A stretch of 64,000 bases of DNA from NCBI GenBank assembly GCA_937946835.1, contig CALFAV010000030.1:1-64000 (forward strand). Reading direction: 5' to 3'. A program made the translations under genes and the position numbers. This DNA comes from an uncultured Verrucomicrobiae bacterium. GTDB taxonomy: Bacteria > Verrucomicrobiota > Verrucomicrobiia > Limisphaerales > J093. Positions 34,608 to 42,404 of the stretch are shown here, piece after piece (within the stretch, counting starts at the first letter, position 1; every line of letters begins with the position of its first letter). The notes beneath the pieces were generated by a model. That model did no database searches, was not told the origin of the DNA, and saw nothing but the letters and a program-made list of their open reading frames with translations.

Positions 34608-37600
34608 ATGTCCTCCCCGGCCCCGGGGCCGGAATCATCCGGACCGTCCGCAGGGTTGACCCGGTTGCGGAAGCCGGCCGGGATGGGGCGCGTCAGCCCC
34701 GGTACTTTGCTGGCCTTGGTGGGTGGTGTTGGCCTGGCTGTGTACGCCGCGGTGTTGGACCATCGGGCGTCATTGCAGGAGGCGCGCCTGGACCTGCGCC
34801 GGGAGTTGGAGCCGATCCGGGGCGCCCTGTCCCGCGAGTTGTTTGGCGCTTTTCAGCTCATGGAGGGCATCGCCGGGCTGGTTCAGATCGAAGGCGGGGT
34901 TTCCGAAGCGAAGTTCCGGGCTCTGGCGGCCGCCCTGCTGGAGCGCAACGACCTGATCCGGAATGTGGCCCTGGCACCGGACAACGTGATCCAGTGGGTT
35001 CATCCGCAGGAAGGCAATGAGGCGGCGGTGGGCTTGAATTACGCCAGCCACCCGGAGCAGTGGCCCGGGGTTCGTCGGGCGATGGAAGAACGCCGGTTAA
35101 TTGTGGCCGGGCCGTTGACCCTGGTGCAGGGCGGCCGGGCGGTCATTGGCCGCCGGCCCATTTTTATTGCGCCCCGGCCGGGCGAACCGGGACCGGACCG
35201 TTACTGGGGCGTGGTGTCCACCGTGGTGGAACTGGATCGGCTGCTGGCGCGGGCGCCCCTGGCCGCAGCCGCGCAGTCCCTGGAGCTGGCGCTGCGCGGG
35301 CGGGATGGCCAGGCCGAGGCGGGGCCACCGTTTTTCGGAATGGCGCAAGTGTTCGCCGGCGATCCGGTCGTGGTGGAGGTGCCCCTGCCCACCGGGAGTT
35401 GGCAATTGGCCGCCCGCCCACGGGGGGGCTGGCCACGGTTGCGGCCGTGGACCTCGGCGTACTTCTGGGGCGGCACGCTGCTCTCCGTTTTGTTGGCCGG
35501 GTTGATCGAGCGCGCGCAGCGGATAGCGGCCGTCGCCCGGCAAAGCGAGACCCGGTTTCGCACGCTGGCCGAGGAGTCCCTGGCCGGGGTGTACCTCTTC
35601 CAGGACGGCCGCTTCCGGTACGTCAACGCCGCCACGGCGCGCATTCTGGGTCGTTCCCGGGAGGAACTTCTGGCCCTGCCGGCGGTGTTGGAACTCGTGG
35701 CCGAGGAGGACCGGGCGCGGGTGGCGGAGAACCTGCGGCGTCGGCTGAACGGCGAAGTCCCGACCCTGCCGTACGATTTTGCCGTGGTGCGCCCGGACGG
35801 GCAGCGCCGCTTTGTGGAGGTGTTGGGTACCCGCATTCTCTGGGAGGGCCGTCCGGCCGTGTTGGGCACGGCGCTGGACGTGACCGAACGGCTCGCGGCG
35901 CAACAACGCATCGCCCGCCTCAACCGCACCTACGCGGTGCTTTGCGAGATCAACCAGTTGATCGTGCGCACCCGTGATCCGCAGGAAATTCTGGCCGGTG
36001 CCTGCCGCGTGGCGCTCGAGCAGGGGGGCTTTCGTCTGGCCTGGGTGGGTCTGGCTGACGCGGCGCACGGTTCCCTGCGGGTGGCCGCTCAGGCGGGCGC
36101 TGCTCCGGAGACCCTGACTCTCTTGGAAACCATGTGCCGTGAGCCGGGCACCGGATGCGTCTTTACCGCCCGGGCCCTGGCCGAGGGCCGCCCGGCCGTG
36201 TGCAACGACGTGGCGGAAGACCCCGAAGCCGCCCCGTGGCGTGCCCTGGCGCTGGAGCGCGGGTACCGGGCGATGGTCTCGCTGCCCCTGCGGATGAGCG
36301 ACCGCACGATCGGGGTGTTTAACCTGTACGCGGCCGAGGCCGGGTTTTTCGACGCGGAGGAAATGAAACTGCTGGGTGAGTTGGCCGCGGACCTGGGATA
36401 CGCCCTCGAGAATTGCGAGCACGAAGCGCGGCGGCGCGAGGCCGAAGAGGCCCTGCGCGCCAGCCGGGAGTTGTTCCGGGAGCTGGCGGAGACCATCCAA
36501 GAGGTCTTTTGGATCCGGGACCTGGTCGGCAACCGCCTCCTCTACGCCAGCCCGGCCTACGAACGCATCTGGGGCCGGCCGGTTCAGGACCTGCTTGCCG
36601 ACCCGGAAAGCTGGCTGACGGCCGTTCATCCCGAGGACCGGGAGCGGGTGCGTGAAGCACGGCAACGCCAAGGCGCCGGGGACTACGATGAGGAGTATCG
36701 CATTGTGCGCCCGGACGGCGCGGTCCGCTGGATCCGTGACCGGGCGTATCCGGTGCGCAACGCCGCGGGGGAGGTGGTCCGCATCGTGGGCGTGGCGCGC
36801 GACATCACCGAGCAGCGGCAATTGACGGAGCAGTTGCGCCAGTCGCAAAAGATGGAGGCCATCGGCCTGCTGGCCGGGGGCGTGGCGCACGACTTCAACA
36901 ACATCCTGGCCGTCATCCTGCTCCAGACCGAAATGTCCGCCGCCTACCCGGACCTGCCCCCGCGGGTACGGGAGGGTCTGGGACAGATCCAGGCCGCCGC
37001 CGAGCGCGCGGCCCGGCTGACCCGGCAGTTGCTGCTGTTCAGCCGCCGGCAAGTGATGCAACCCCGCACGCTGGACCTGAATGAGGCGGTCCGCGCAATG
37101 AGCCGGCTGTTGCACCGGGTCATTGGCGAGGACATTGAACTGGAGCTGCGCCTCCATCCCCGGCCGCTGGTGCTGCGTGCCGACCCCGGGATGCTCGACC
37201 AGGTGCTCATGAACCTGGCCGTCAATGCGCGCGACGCGATGCCCCGGGGCGGGCGGCTGACCCTGGAAACCGGCGAGCAGAGTGTGGACGCCGCGCAAGC
37301 CCGGCTGCACCCGGACGCGCTCCCGGGGCGGTACGTCTGGCTGCGCGTAACCGACACCGGCAGTGGCATCGCGCCCGAGCATCTGCCGCACATCTTCGAA
37401 CCCTTCTTCACCACCAAGGCCCCGGGCAAAGGTTCCGGTCTGGGGCTGGCCACGGTCTTCGGCATCGTGCAGCAGCACCGCGGCTGGATTGACGTGCGCA
37501 GCGAGCCGGGCCGGGGCGCGAGTTTTCAGGTCTTTCTGCCCTCGGAAGAGATCGCCGTTGCAAAGGCCGAGCCGGCTCCCACCTCCCCCCCGCTGCCGGG

Positions 37601-37973
37601 CGGCTCGGAGACCCTGCTGCTGGTCGAAGACGAGCCGGCCGTGCGGCGGCTGGCGGAGGTCGTGCTCCGCCAGGCCGGTTACCACGTGCTCAGCGCCGAG
37701 GACGGCCGCGCGGCGCTGGCCTTCTGGGAGAAACAGCGCGAGACCATCGCCCTGCTGGTGACCGACCTGGTCATGCCCGGCGGCTGGTCGGGTCGGGACC
37801 TGGCGCAACGGCTGCGTGCGGACAAGCCGGCCCTGCGGGTGATGTTCATCAGCGGCTACAGCGCCGAGGCGGCGGGTGAGGAGTGGACGCCGGCGCCGGG
37901 GGAGGTCTTTTTGCCCAAGCCGTTCACCATCGAGGCGCTGCTCCACAGCGTGCGGCAGTGCCTGGACGCCTGA
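34608..37973 (+). CDS. CHASE/PAS/GAF/PAS hybrid histidine kinase
   Basis: This 1121-residue sensor has transmembrane helices at about 34-52 and 284-303 enclosing a CHASE-type extracytoplasmic domain ('IRNVALAPDNVIQWVHPQEG'). Inside the cell follow PAS (313-430), GAF (448-604) and PAS/PAC (618-740). The dimerisation domain holds His761 ('GGVAHDFNNILAVI') and is followed by HATPase ('NLAVNARDAMPRGGRL', 'DTGSGIAPEHL', 'GSGLGLATVFGI'). A C-terminal receiver domain has Asp1053 in 'LVTDLVMPGG' and Lys in 'FLPKPFT'. The VAHDFNN-type phosphoacceptor is common in orphan hybrid kinases. No response regulator is adjacent. I chose the ATG at 34608; the preceding 132 open bases are unconserved. Confidence 0.9.
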   Translation: MSSPAPGPESSGPSAGLTRLRKPAGMGRVSPGTLLALVGGVGLAVYAAVLDHRASLQEARLDLRRELEPIRGALSRELFGAFQLMEGIAGLVQIEGGVSEAKFRALAAALLERNDLIRNVALAPDNVIQWVHPQEGNEAAVGLNYASHPEQWPGVRRAMEERRLIVAGPLTLVQGGRAVIGRRPIFIAPRPGEPGPDRYWGVVSTVVELDRLLARAPLAAAAQSLELALRGRDGQAEAGPPFFGMAQVFAGDPVVVEVPLPTGSWQLAARPRGGWPRLRPWTSAYFWGGTLLSVLLAGLIERAQRIAAVARQSETRFRTLAEESLAGVYLFQDGRFRYVNAATARILGRSREELLALPAVLELVAEEDRARVAENLRRRLNGEVPTLPYDFAVVRPDGQRRFVEVLGTRILWEGRPAVLGTALDVTERLAAQQRIARLNRTYAVLCEINQLIVRTRDPQEILAGACRVALEQGGFRLAWVGLADAAHGSLRVAAQAGAAPETLTLLETMCREPGTGCVFTARALAEGRPAVCNDVAEDPEAAPWRALALERGYRAMVSLPLRMSDRTIGVFNLYAAEAGFFDAEEMKLLGELAADLGYALENCEHEARRREAEEALRASRELFRELAETIQEVFWIRDLVGNRLLYASPAYERIWGRPVQDLLADPESWLTAVHPEDRERVREARQRQGAGDYDEEYRIVRPDGAVRWIRDRAYPVRNAAGEVVRIVGVARDITEQRQLTEQLRQSQKMEAIGLLAGGVAHDFNNILAVILLQTEMSAAYPDLPPRVREGLGQIQAAAERAARLTRQLLLFSRRQVMQPRTLDLNEAVRAMSRLLHRVIGEDIELELRLHPRPLVLRADPGMLDQVLMNLAVNARDAMPRGGRLTLETGEQSVDAAQARLHPDALPGRYVWLRVTDTGSGIAPEHLPHIFEPFFTTKAPGKGSGLGLATVFGIVQQHRGWIDVRSEPGRGASFQVFLPSEEIAVAKAEPAPTSPPLPGGSETLLLVEDEPAVRRLAEVVLRQAGYHVLSAEDGRAALAFWEKQRETIALLVTDLVMPGGWSGRDLAQRLRADKPALRVMFISGYSAEAAGEEWTPAPGEVFLPKPFTIEALLHSVRQCLDA

Positions 37974-38075
37974 GCGTCCGGCCGGGACCACGGTCTTCCC
38001 ACCGGCCCATGCCGAGGCGCGCTGATCGCACGCGGACGGCCGGCGCCGGGATGCGGGAGAGCCGCCCGGTGCGGC

Positions 38076-39653
38076 TCAGGGGCCGGACCGCAACGCCAGG
38101 CGCAGCCCCGCGGCCTCGCGGTCGTTGCGCACCAGCAGCCAATCCCCGGCCAGCGCAGGAGGATTCCAGGTCTTGGTGGTGAAGACCCGGAACCGGTGCA
38201 GCTCGTTGGGCGCCTCCGGCGACGGGCGCAGCAGGACCAGTTCACCGTTTTCGGCCGTGACCAACAACAGGTCCTCCACCAGCAGCATCTGCCCGTGGCC
38301 GTAGCGGCCGTCCTTCCATCGCAGTGTTCCGTCGGCCAGCGCCACACATACCAACACGCCGTCGTCCAGCCCGTACAGATGTCCCTCCCGGGCCACAAAG
38401 TTGGCGAACTTGGACTTCAGGCGGGGGGACTTCCACACCCGTCGGGCGCTCAGCTCGCCACCCGCGCCCTCGGCCACTTCCAACAACTCCGCGCCCACCC
38501 CGTAGCCGCTGGAAAAGACCACCCGGTTGGGTCCGACCGCGACCGGCAGGGCGACGTTGGGATGGCCCGTGCCCCAGGGGTACTCCCAGAGCACCCGGCC
38601 CGTGTCCGGGTCGTGGGCGGTGATGAAGCGGCTGTTGAACATCAGCACCTGCGGCCGCCCGGCCAGGGTGAGCAGGGTCGGGGAACTGTAGTTGGCCGCC
38701 CGTGTCCCGGCGTGCCAGACCAGCGCTCCGGTTTCCACCTGGTACGCCAGCAGGGACCGGTCCTCCCGCCCGCCGGCGCTGACGATCACCTTGTCCGCCA
38801 ACACCAGGGGGGAGCCGGCAAAGCCCCACTCGGGCACGGTGCTGCCGGCCTCGGCGGTGATCTGGCGCGACCAGAGCCGGCGCCCGTCTGCCAGCTCCAG
38901 GCAGTTGAGCAGGCCGGTGGCGCCCAGGGTGTACACGCGGTTGCTGACCACCGTGGGGGTGCAGCGCGGCCCTTCGCCGGCCAGCGTGGTGAAGTACCGC
39001 GCCGGGTCGGCGTGCCGCCACAGCGGCCGGCCCGTGGCCAGGTCATAGCAGGTGACCAACTCCTGCTCGCCTTCCTGCTCCTGGGTGAGAGCCCGGTCGC
39101 CCACCACGGCAAAACCCGACCAGGCCGCGCCCACCGGCCGGCGCCAGAGCACCCGGGGCGGTCGCGCGGCCCAATCCGGGTCCAGGCGCACGCCGGGGAT
39201 CACCCCGTCGCGGTTCGGGCCGAGGAATTGGGGGAAATCCGCGCGGGATCTTTGAACCGGCTGAACGGTCCGGGCCGGTTGCACCTGCGGCGAAACCACC
39301 GGTGCCTGCGCCGGCGCGCGCCGCCAGCGCGGCTCGAGGATGGGCACCAGGTCGCCGGTGACGCCGCGGATGCGAAACAGGGCCGCGCCCAGCCCCGCCA
39401 GCACCAGCACGGTGCCGCATCCCACCAGCCGCCAGCGCCAGGGCGCGCGCGAGCCGCCCAGCCACCACAGCCAGAGCAGGGCCAGCGCGGCCAGCATGGC
39501 CGCCAGCGAGGCCAGGTTGCGGCTTTGGTAGGGCAGGTGGTCCAGTTGGCGAATGATCCCCAGCGCCGCGGCCAGCAGCGCCACAATCAGCCCGGCCGGC
39601 CAGAGGCGGAGGGGTGGACGAGCGGGCGAGGGCGGTGGTGTCCCGTTTTGCAC
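38076..39653 (-). CDS. Membrane protein with PQQ-like beta-propeller domain
   Basis: This protein has about 525 residues from a GTG at 39653. Three or four transmembrane helices occupy the first 110. A beta-propeller of PQQ/BamB-type repeats follows ('ELVTCYDLATGRPLWRHADP', 'LLNCLELADGRRLWSRQI', 'SLLAYQVETGALVWHAG', 'ITAHDPDTGRVLWEYPWG'). 'DFPQFLGPNRDGVIPGVRL' is the entry typical of such propellers in Verrucomicrobia and Planctomycetes. No enzyme activity can be assigned; these domains often act as scaffolds. The frame is open to an ATG at 39752, but a promoter at 39659-39687 and the divergent FIST gene make the GTG start more likely. Confidence 0.8.
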   Translation of the reverse strand: MQNGTPPPSPARPPLRLWPAGLIVALLAAALGIIRQLDHLPYQSRNLASLAAMLAALALLWLWWLGGSRAPWRWRLVGCGTVLVLAGLGAALFRIRGVTGDLVPILEPRWRRAPAQAPVVSPQVQPARTVQPVQRSRADFPQFLGPNRDGVIPGVRLDPDWAARPPRVLWRRPVGAAWSGFAVVGDRALTQEQEGEQELVTCYDLATGRPLWRHADPARYFTTLAGEGPRCTPTVVSNRVYTLGATGLLNCLELADGRRLWSRQITAEAGSTVPEWGFAGSPLVLADKVIVSAGGREDRSLLAYQVETGALVWHAGTRAANYSSPTLLTLAGRPQVLMFNSRFITAHDPDTGRVLWEYPWGTGHPNVALPVAVGPNRVVFSSGYGVGAELLEVAEGAGGELSARRVWKSPRLKSKFANFVAREGHLYGLDDGVLVCVALADGTLRWKDGRYGHGQMLLVEDLLLVTAENGELVLLRPSPEAPNELHRFRVFTTKTWNPPALAGDWLLVRNDREAAGLRLALRSGP

Positions 39654-39658
39654 GCCGC

Positions 39659-39687
39659 AGTTAAGCCGGCAGCCGCGGGGCCGGCAA
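39659..39687 (-). promoter_or_regulatory. Leaderless promoter of the beta-propeller gene
   Basis: On the minus strand TTGCCG (39687-39682), 17 bases, TTAACT (39664-39659), then 5 bases to the GTG at 39653. This decides the start: an upstream ATG at 39752 would lie before the promoter. Confidence 0.5.
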
Positions 39688-39734
39688 GTCGGGTCGGCGG
39701 AAGTCGGTGCGCCGGTTTTCGCCGGCGGTTCGGG

Positions 39735-39762
39735 TTGCTTTTGGGCGGGCAATCCCTAGGTT
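39735..39762 (+). promoter_or_regulatory. Possible leaderless promoter of the FIST gene
   Basis: TTGCTT (39735-39740), 16 bases, TAGGTT (39757-39762), then 6 bases to the GTG at 39769. It is divergent from, and does not overlap, the beta-propeller promoter. Confidence 0.4.
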
Positions 39763-39768
39763 GACGGT

Positions 39769-40977
39769 GTGAGTGACGTCACCACCAAACACGCGGTGTG
39801 CGGCTTTTGGGACGCGCCCTACGACGAGGCGCGGTTCCGGGATTGGGTGGAAAAGCTGGGGCAGCCCCTGCGCCCGGAACGGCCCACGCTGGCGTTGCTG
39901 TTTTTGACGCCCCCCTTGTTTGCCCATGCGGCCGAAATTCAGGAGGTCGTCCAGGTCCACGCCCGGGTGGGGACCGTGCTGGGCTGCTCGAGCACCAGCG
40001 TCATCAGCGGGGGGCGGGAGTGGGAGCGCAAGGGCGGGCTGGCCCTGGGCCTGTATCACCTGCCCGCGGCCCAATTGCGGACCGCGCACCTGACCCAGGC
40101 CGAGGTCGAGGAGGCCAACGGCCCGGGGTACTGGCACCATCAAACCGGCGTGACGCCCGCGGAATGCCGGGGCTGGCTGGCGTTTGCCGATCCGTTCCAC
40201 CTGGATTGCGAGACCTGGGTGGACGCCTGGAACGAGGCCTACCCCGGCCTCGCGCTGGCCGGCGGGCTGGCCAGCGGGGAGCCGCGCGCCCAGCACACCC
40301 AGTTGTATCTCAACGGCGAGGTGTTCGAGGAAGGTGCGGTGGCCGTGGCGCTGGGGGGCGGCGTGGAACTGGCCACCATGGTTTCCCAGGGCTGCACGCC
40401 GATCGGGGAGCCGTGGACGATCACCAAGGTGGATGGCAACCTCATTCACCAGATCGGCAACCAACCCGCCTACCAGGTGCTGGTGGAGACCTTCAACCGC
40501 CTGCCCGAGGAGGAGCAGCAGCGCGCGCAGGGCAACCTGCTGGTGGGCTTCGTCGTGAACGCATACCAGGAGGAGTACCACCGCGGCGATTTCCTCATCC
40601 GCAACCTGCTGGGGGGCGACCCCGAGTCCGGCATCCTTGCCGTGGGTGCCCGGCCCCGGCCCGGGCAGGCCCTCCAATTCCAGTGCCGCGACGCGGCCGC
40701 GGCGACCGAGGACATGGCGGCGCTCCTGCGGCGCGCGCGTCAGCAGGTGGCCGAGCGCGAAATCTACGGGGCCTGTCTCTGCGTGTGCAACGGCCGGGGC
40801 CGCCGCCTCTTCGGCACGCCCGACCACGACGCCCGCATGGTGCAGCAATACCTGGGGCCGCTGGCCCTGACGGGCTTTTTCTGCAACGGGGAAATCGGCC
40901 CGGTGGGCAACCGCAACTTCCTCCACGGTTACACCGCCTCGCTGGCGTTGTTCCTGCCCGCGCGCGAAGAGGCGTGA
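39769..40977 (+). CDS. FIST domain sensory protein
   Basis: This 402-residue protein has an N-terminal FIST domain ('LALLFLTPPLFAHAAEIQEV', 'GTVLGCSSTSVISGGREWE') and a C-terminal FIST_C domain ('NLLVGFVVNAYQEEYHRGDF', 'ACLCVCNGRGRRLFGTPDHD', 'LTGFFCNGEIGPVG'). FIST domains are proposed to bind small ligands such as amino acids, often near signalling genes. This one has no fused output domain. It begins with GTG, and its stop overlaps the trmB start (GTGA), so the two are coupled. Confidence 0.88.
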   Translation: MSDVTTKHAVCGFWDAPYDEARFRDWVEKLGQPLRPERPTLALLFLTPPLFAHAAEIQEVVQVHARVGTVLGCSSTSVISGGREWERKGGLALGLYHLPAAQLRTAHLTQAEVEEANGPGYWHHQTGVTPAECRGWLAFADPFHLDCETWVDAWNEAYPGLALAGGLASGEPRAQHTQLYLNGEVFEEGAVAVALGGGVELATMVSQGCTPIGEPWTITKVDGNLIHQIGNQPAYQVLVETFNRLPEEEQQRAQGNLLVGFVVNAYQEEYHRGDFLIRNLLGGDPESGILAVGARPRPGQALQFQCRDAAAATEDMAALLRRARQQVAEREIYGACLCVCNGRGRRLFGTPDHDARMVQQYLGPLALTGFFCNGEIGPVGNRNFLHGYTASLALFLPAREEA

Positions 40978-41651
40978 ACGCCGACCCCGGCCACGACCCG
41001 AGCACTGTTCCCTCGTCGCCCGGGCCCACGAACCCGCCCGCCGGCCCGGCGCCGGTGATTCCCCTGGGGCCGGTGCTGGGGCGGTTGACCTCGGTGCTGG
41101 CACCGCCCGACCTGGTGGGCTGGTTCGGACGGGTCGCGCCCCTGGAAGTGGACCTGGGCAGCGGGGACGGCGGGTTTCTGCTGCGCTTCGCGCCGCGGCA
41201 TCCGGAGCGCAATTTCCTGGCCGTGGAGCGGCTCCTGGGCCGCATCCGCAAACTGGACCGCAAGGCCCCGCGCCTGGGGCTGACCAACCTCCGCGCCCTG
41301 CGCGTGGACGCGGCGTATCTGGTGCGCCACCTCCTGCCGCCCGATTCGGTGGCCGCGGCGCACATTTACTTCCCCGACCCCTGGCCGAAGAAAAGGCACC
41401 GCGCCCGCCGCCTCATCCAACCGGGTTTCGCCGCCGACCTCCGTCGGGTCCTGGTTCCCGGCGGGACGGTGTTTCTGCGTACCGATGACGCGGATTACTT
41501 TGGTCAGATGCGGGAGGTGTTTGGGGCCGCAACCGGTTTTGAGGAGGTCCCCACCCCCGCGGACCTGCGGGCCGTGCCCACGGACTTCGAGCAGGAGTTC
41601 CACGCCCAGGGACGGCCCACCTGGCACGCGGCGTACCGAAAGACCGGTTGA
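40974..41651 (+). CDS. trmB: tRNA (guanine-N7-)-methyltransferase
   Basis: This 225-residue SAM-dependent enzyme makes m7G46 in tRNA. 'LEVDLGSGDGGFLL' is the SAM-binding loop. 'YFPDPWPKKRHRARRLIQPG' is the TrmB signature, and 'RTDDADYFGQM' and 'TDFEQEFHAQGRPTWHAAY' complete the family pattern. The GTG at 40974 overlaps the FIST stop; the longer open frame upstream is a shadow of that gene. The first 40 residues are proline-rich and not conserved. Confidence 0.92.
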   Translation: MNADPGHDPSTVPSSPGPTNPPAGPAPVIPLGPVLGRLTSVLAPPDLVGWFGRVAPLEVDLGSGDGGFLLRFAPRHPERNFLAVERLLGRIRKLDRKAPRLGLTNLRALRVDAAYLVRHLLPPDSVAAAHIYFPDPWPKKRHRARRLIQPGFAADLRRVLVPGGTVFLRTDDADYFGQMREVFGAATGFEEVPTPADLRAVPTDFEQEFHAQGRPTWHAAYRKTG

Positions 41652-41672
41652 GCCGAACGGGCCGCGGGGGCC

Positions 41673-42344
41673 TCAGCGGGTGCGGATGTACGGTTCCTCC
41701 TCCCAGTTGGTGGCGGGCCAGATGAAGCTGTTGACCGCGCCGTCGTAACGCAGGCAGAGGTCCTTGATGTTGGTCTTCTTGCTGAAGCTTTTCTGCGGGT
41801 CGTACCGGCCCTCGGTCCAGCCGCTGAACAGGTGCCGATGCCAGGGGCAGGCGGCCACGATGAAGCGCGTGCTCCAGCGGGCAAGTTGCTCCTCGAGCCA
41901 CTTCTTGCCCTCGGGTGTGGTCTGCTGCCACGGCCCCAGGTGGTAGGCGTAGCTGGTGGTGAATTCGCCGAAGTATTCCCAGCCCAGATCAATCGGGATG
42001 CGCCCCCGGGTCCGGTCCGAAAGGCAGATGAAGGAGTTGGTGTTCTCGACGTAGCCTTTCTCCAAATACGGCCGGTTGCCGCCCGGATAGCCGAAGGTCT
42101 TGTTGGTGGGATTGACCAGGTACAGCGGCGGGCGGTCGAGGTTGTCCGCCCGGTACATCATGATGCCCAGTCCGATCTGGCGCAGGTTGTTGGTGCAGTG
42201 CATCCGGCGGGCGTTTTCCTTGGCCCGGCCCAGCAGGGGCAGAAGCATCCCGGCCAGAATCGCGATGATGGCGATGACCACCAGCAACTCGATCAGCGTA
42301 AAAGCCGGCGGGCGCACAAGGGGTGGAACTCGACGGGGTCGCAT
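41673..42344 (-). CDS. Type II secretion-like pseudopilin
   Basis: This 223-residue protein has a class III prepilin signal at 13-35 ('[17 protein letters not shown]', then '[18 protein letters not shown]') and the '[15 protein letters not shown]' sequence typical of the large pseudopilin families of Verrucomicrobia and Planctomycetes. The common H-X9-DG element near the C-terminus is not evident; only '[10 protein letters not shown]' remains. It is probably processed at the membrane and part of a secretion pseudopilus or a surface structure. It lies 60 bases downstream of the secreted repeat protein gene in the same direction. Confidence 0.85.
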   Translation of the reverse strand: MRPRRVPPLVRPPAFTLIELLVVIAIIAILAGMLLPLLGRAKENARRMHCTNNLRQIGLGIMMYRADNLDRPPLYLVNPTNKTFGYPGGNRPYLEKGYVENTNSFICLSDRTRGRIPIDLGWEYFGEFTTSYAYHLGPWQQTTPEGKKWLEEQLARWSTRFIVAACPWHRHLFSGWTEGRYDPQKSFSKKTNIKDLCLRYDGAVNSFIWPATNWEEEPYIRTR

Positions 42345-42404
42345 GGCGTCCGGTCCCCGGCCCGGGCGGGGGAAATCCCGCCCGGGGCCGACTCGGCCGC
42401 GGGG

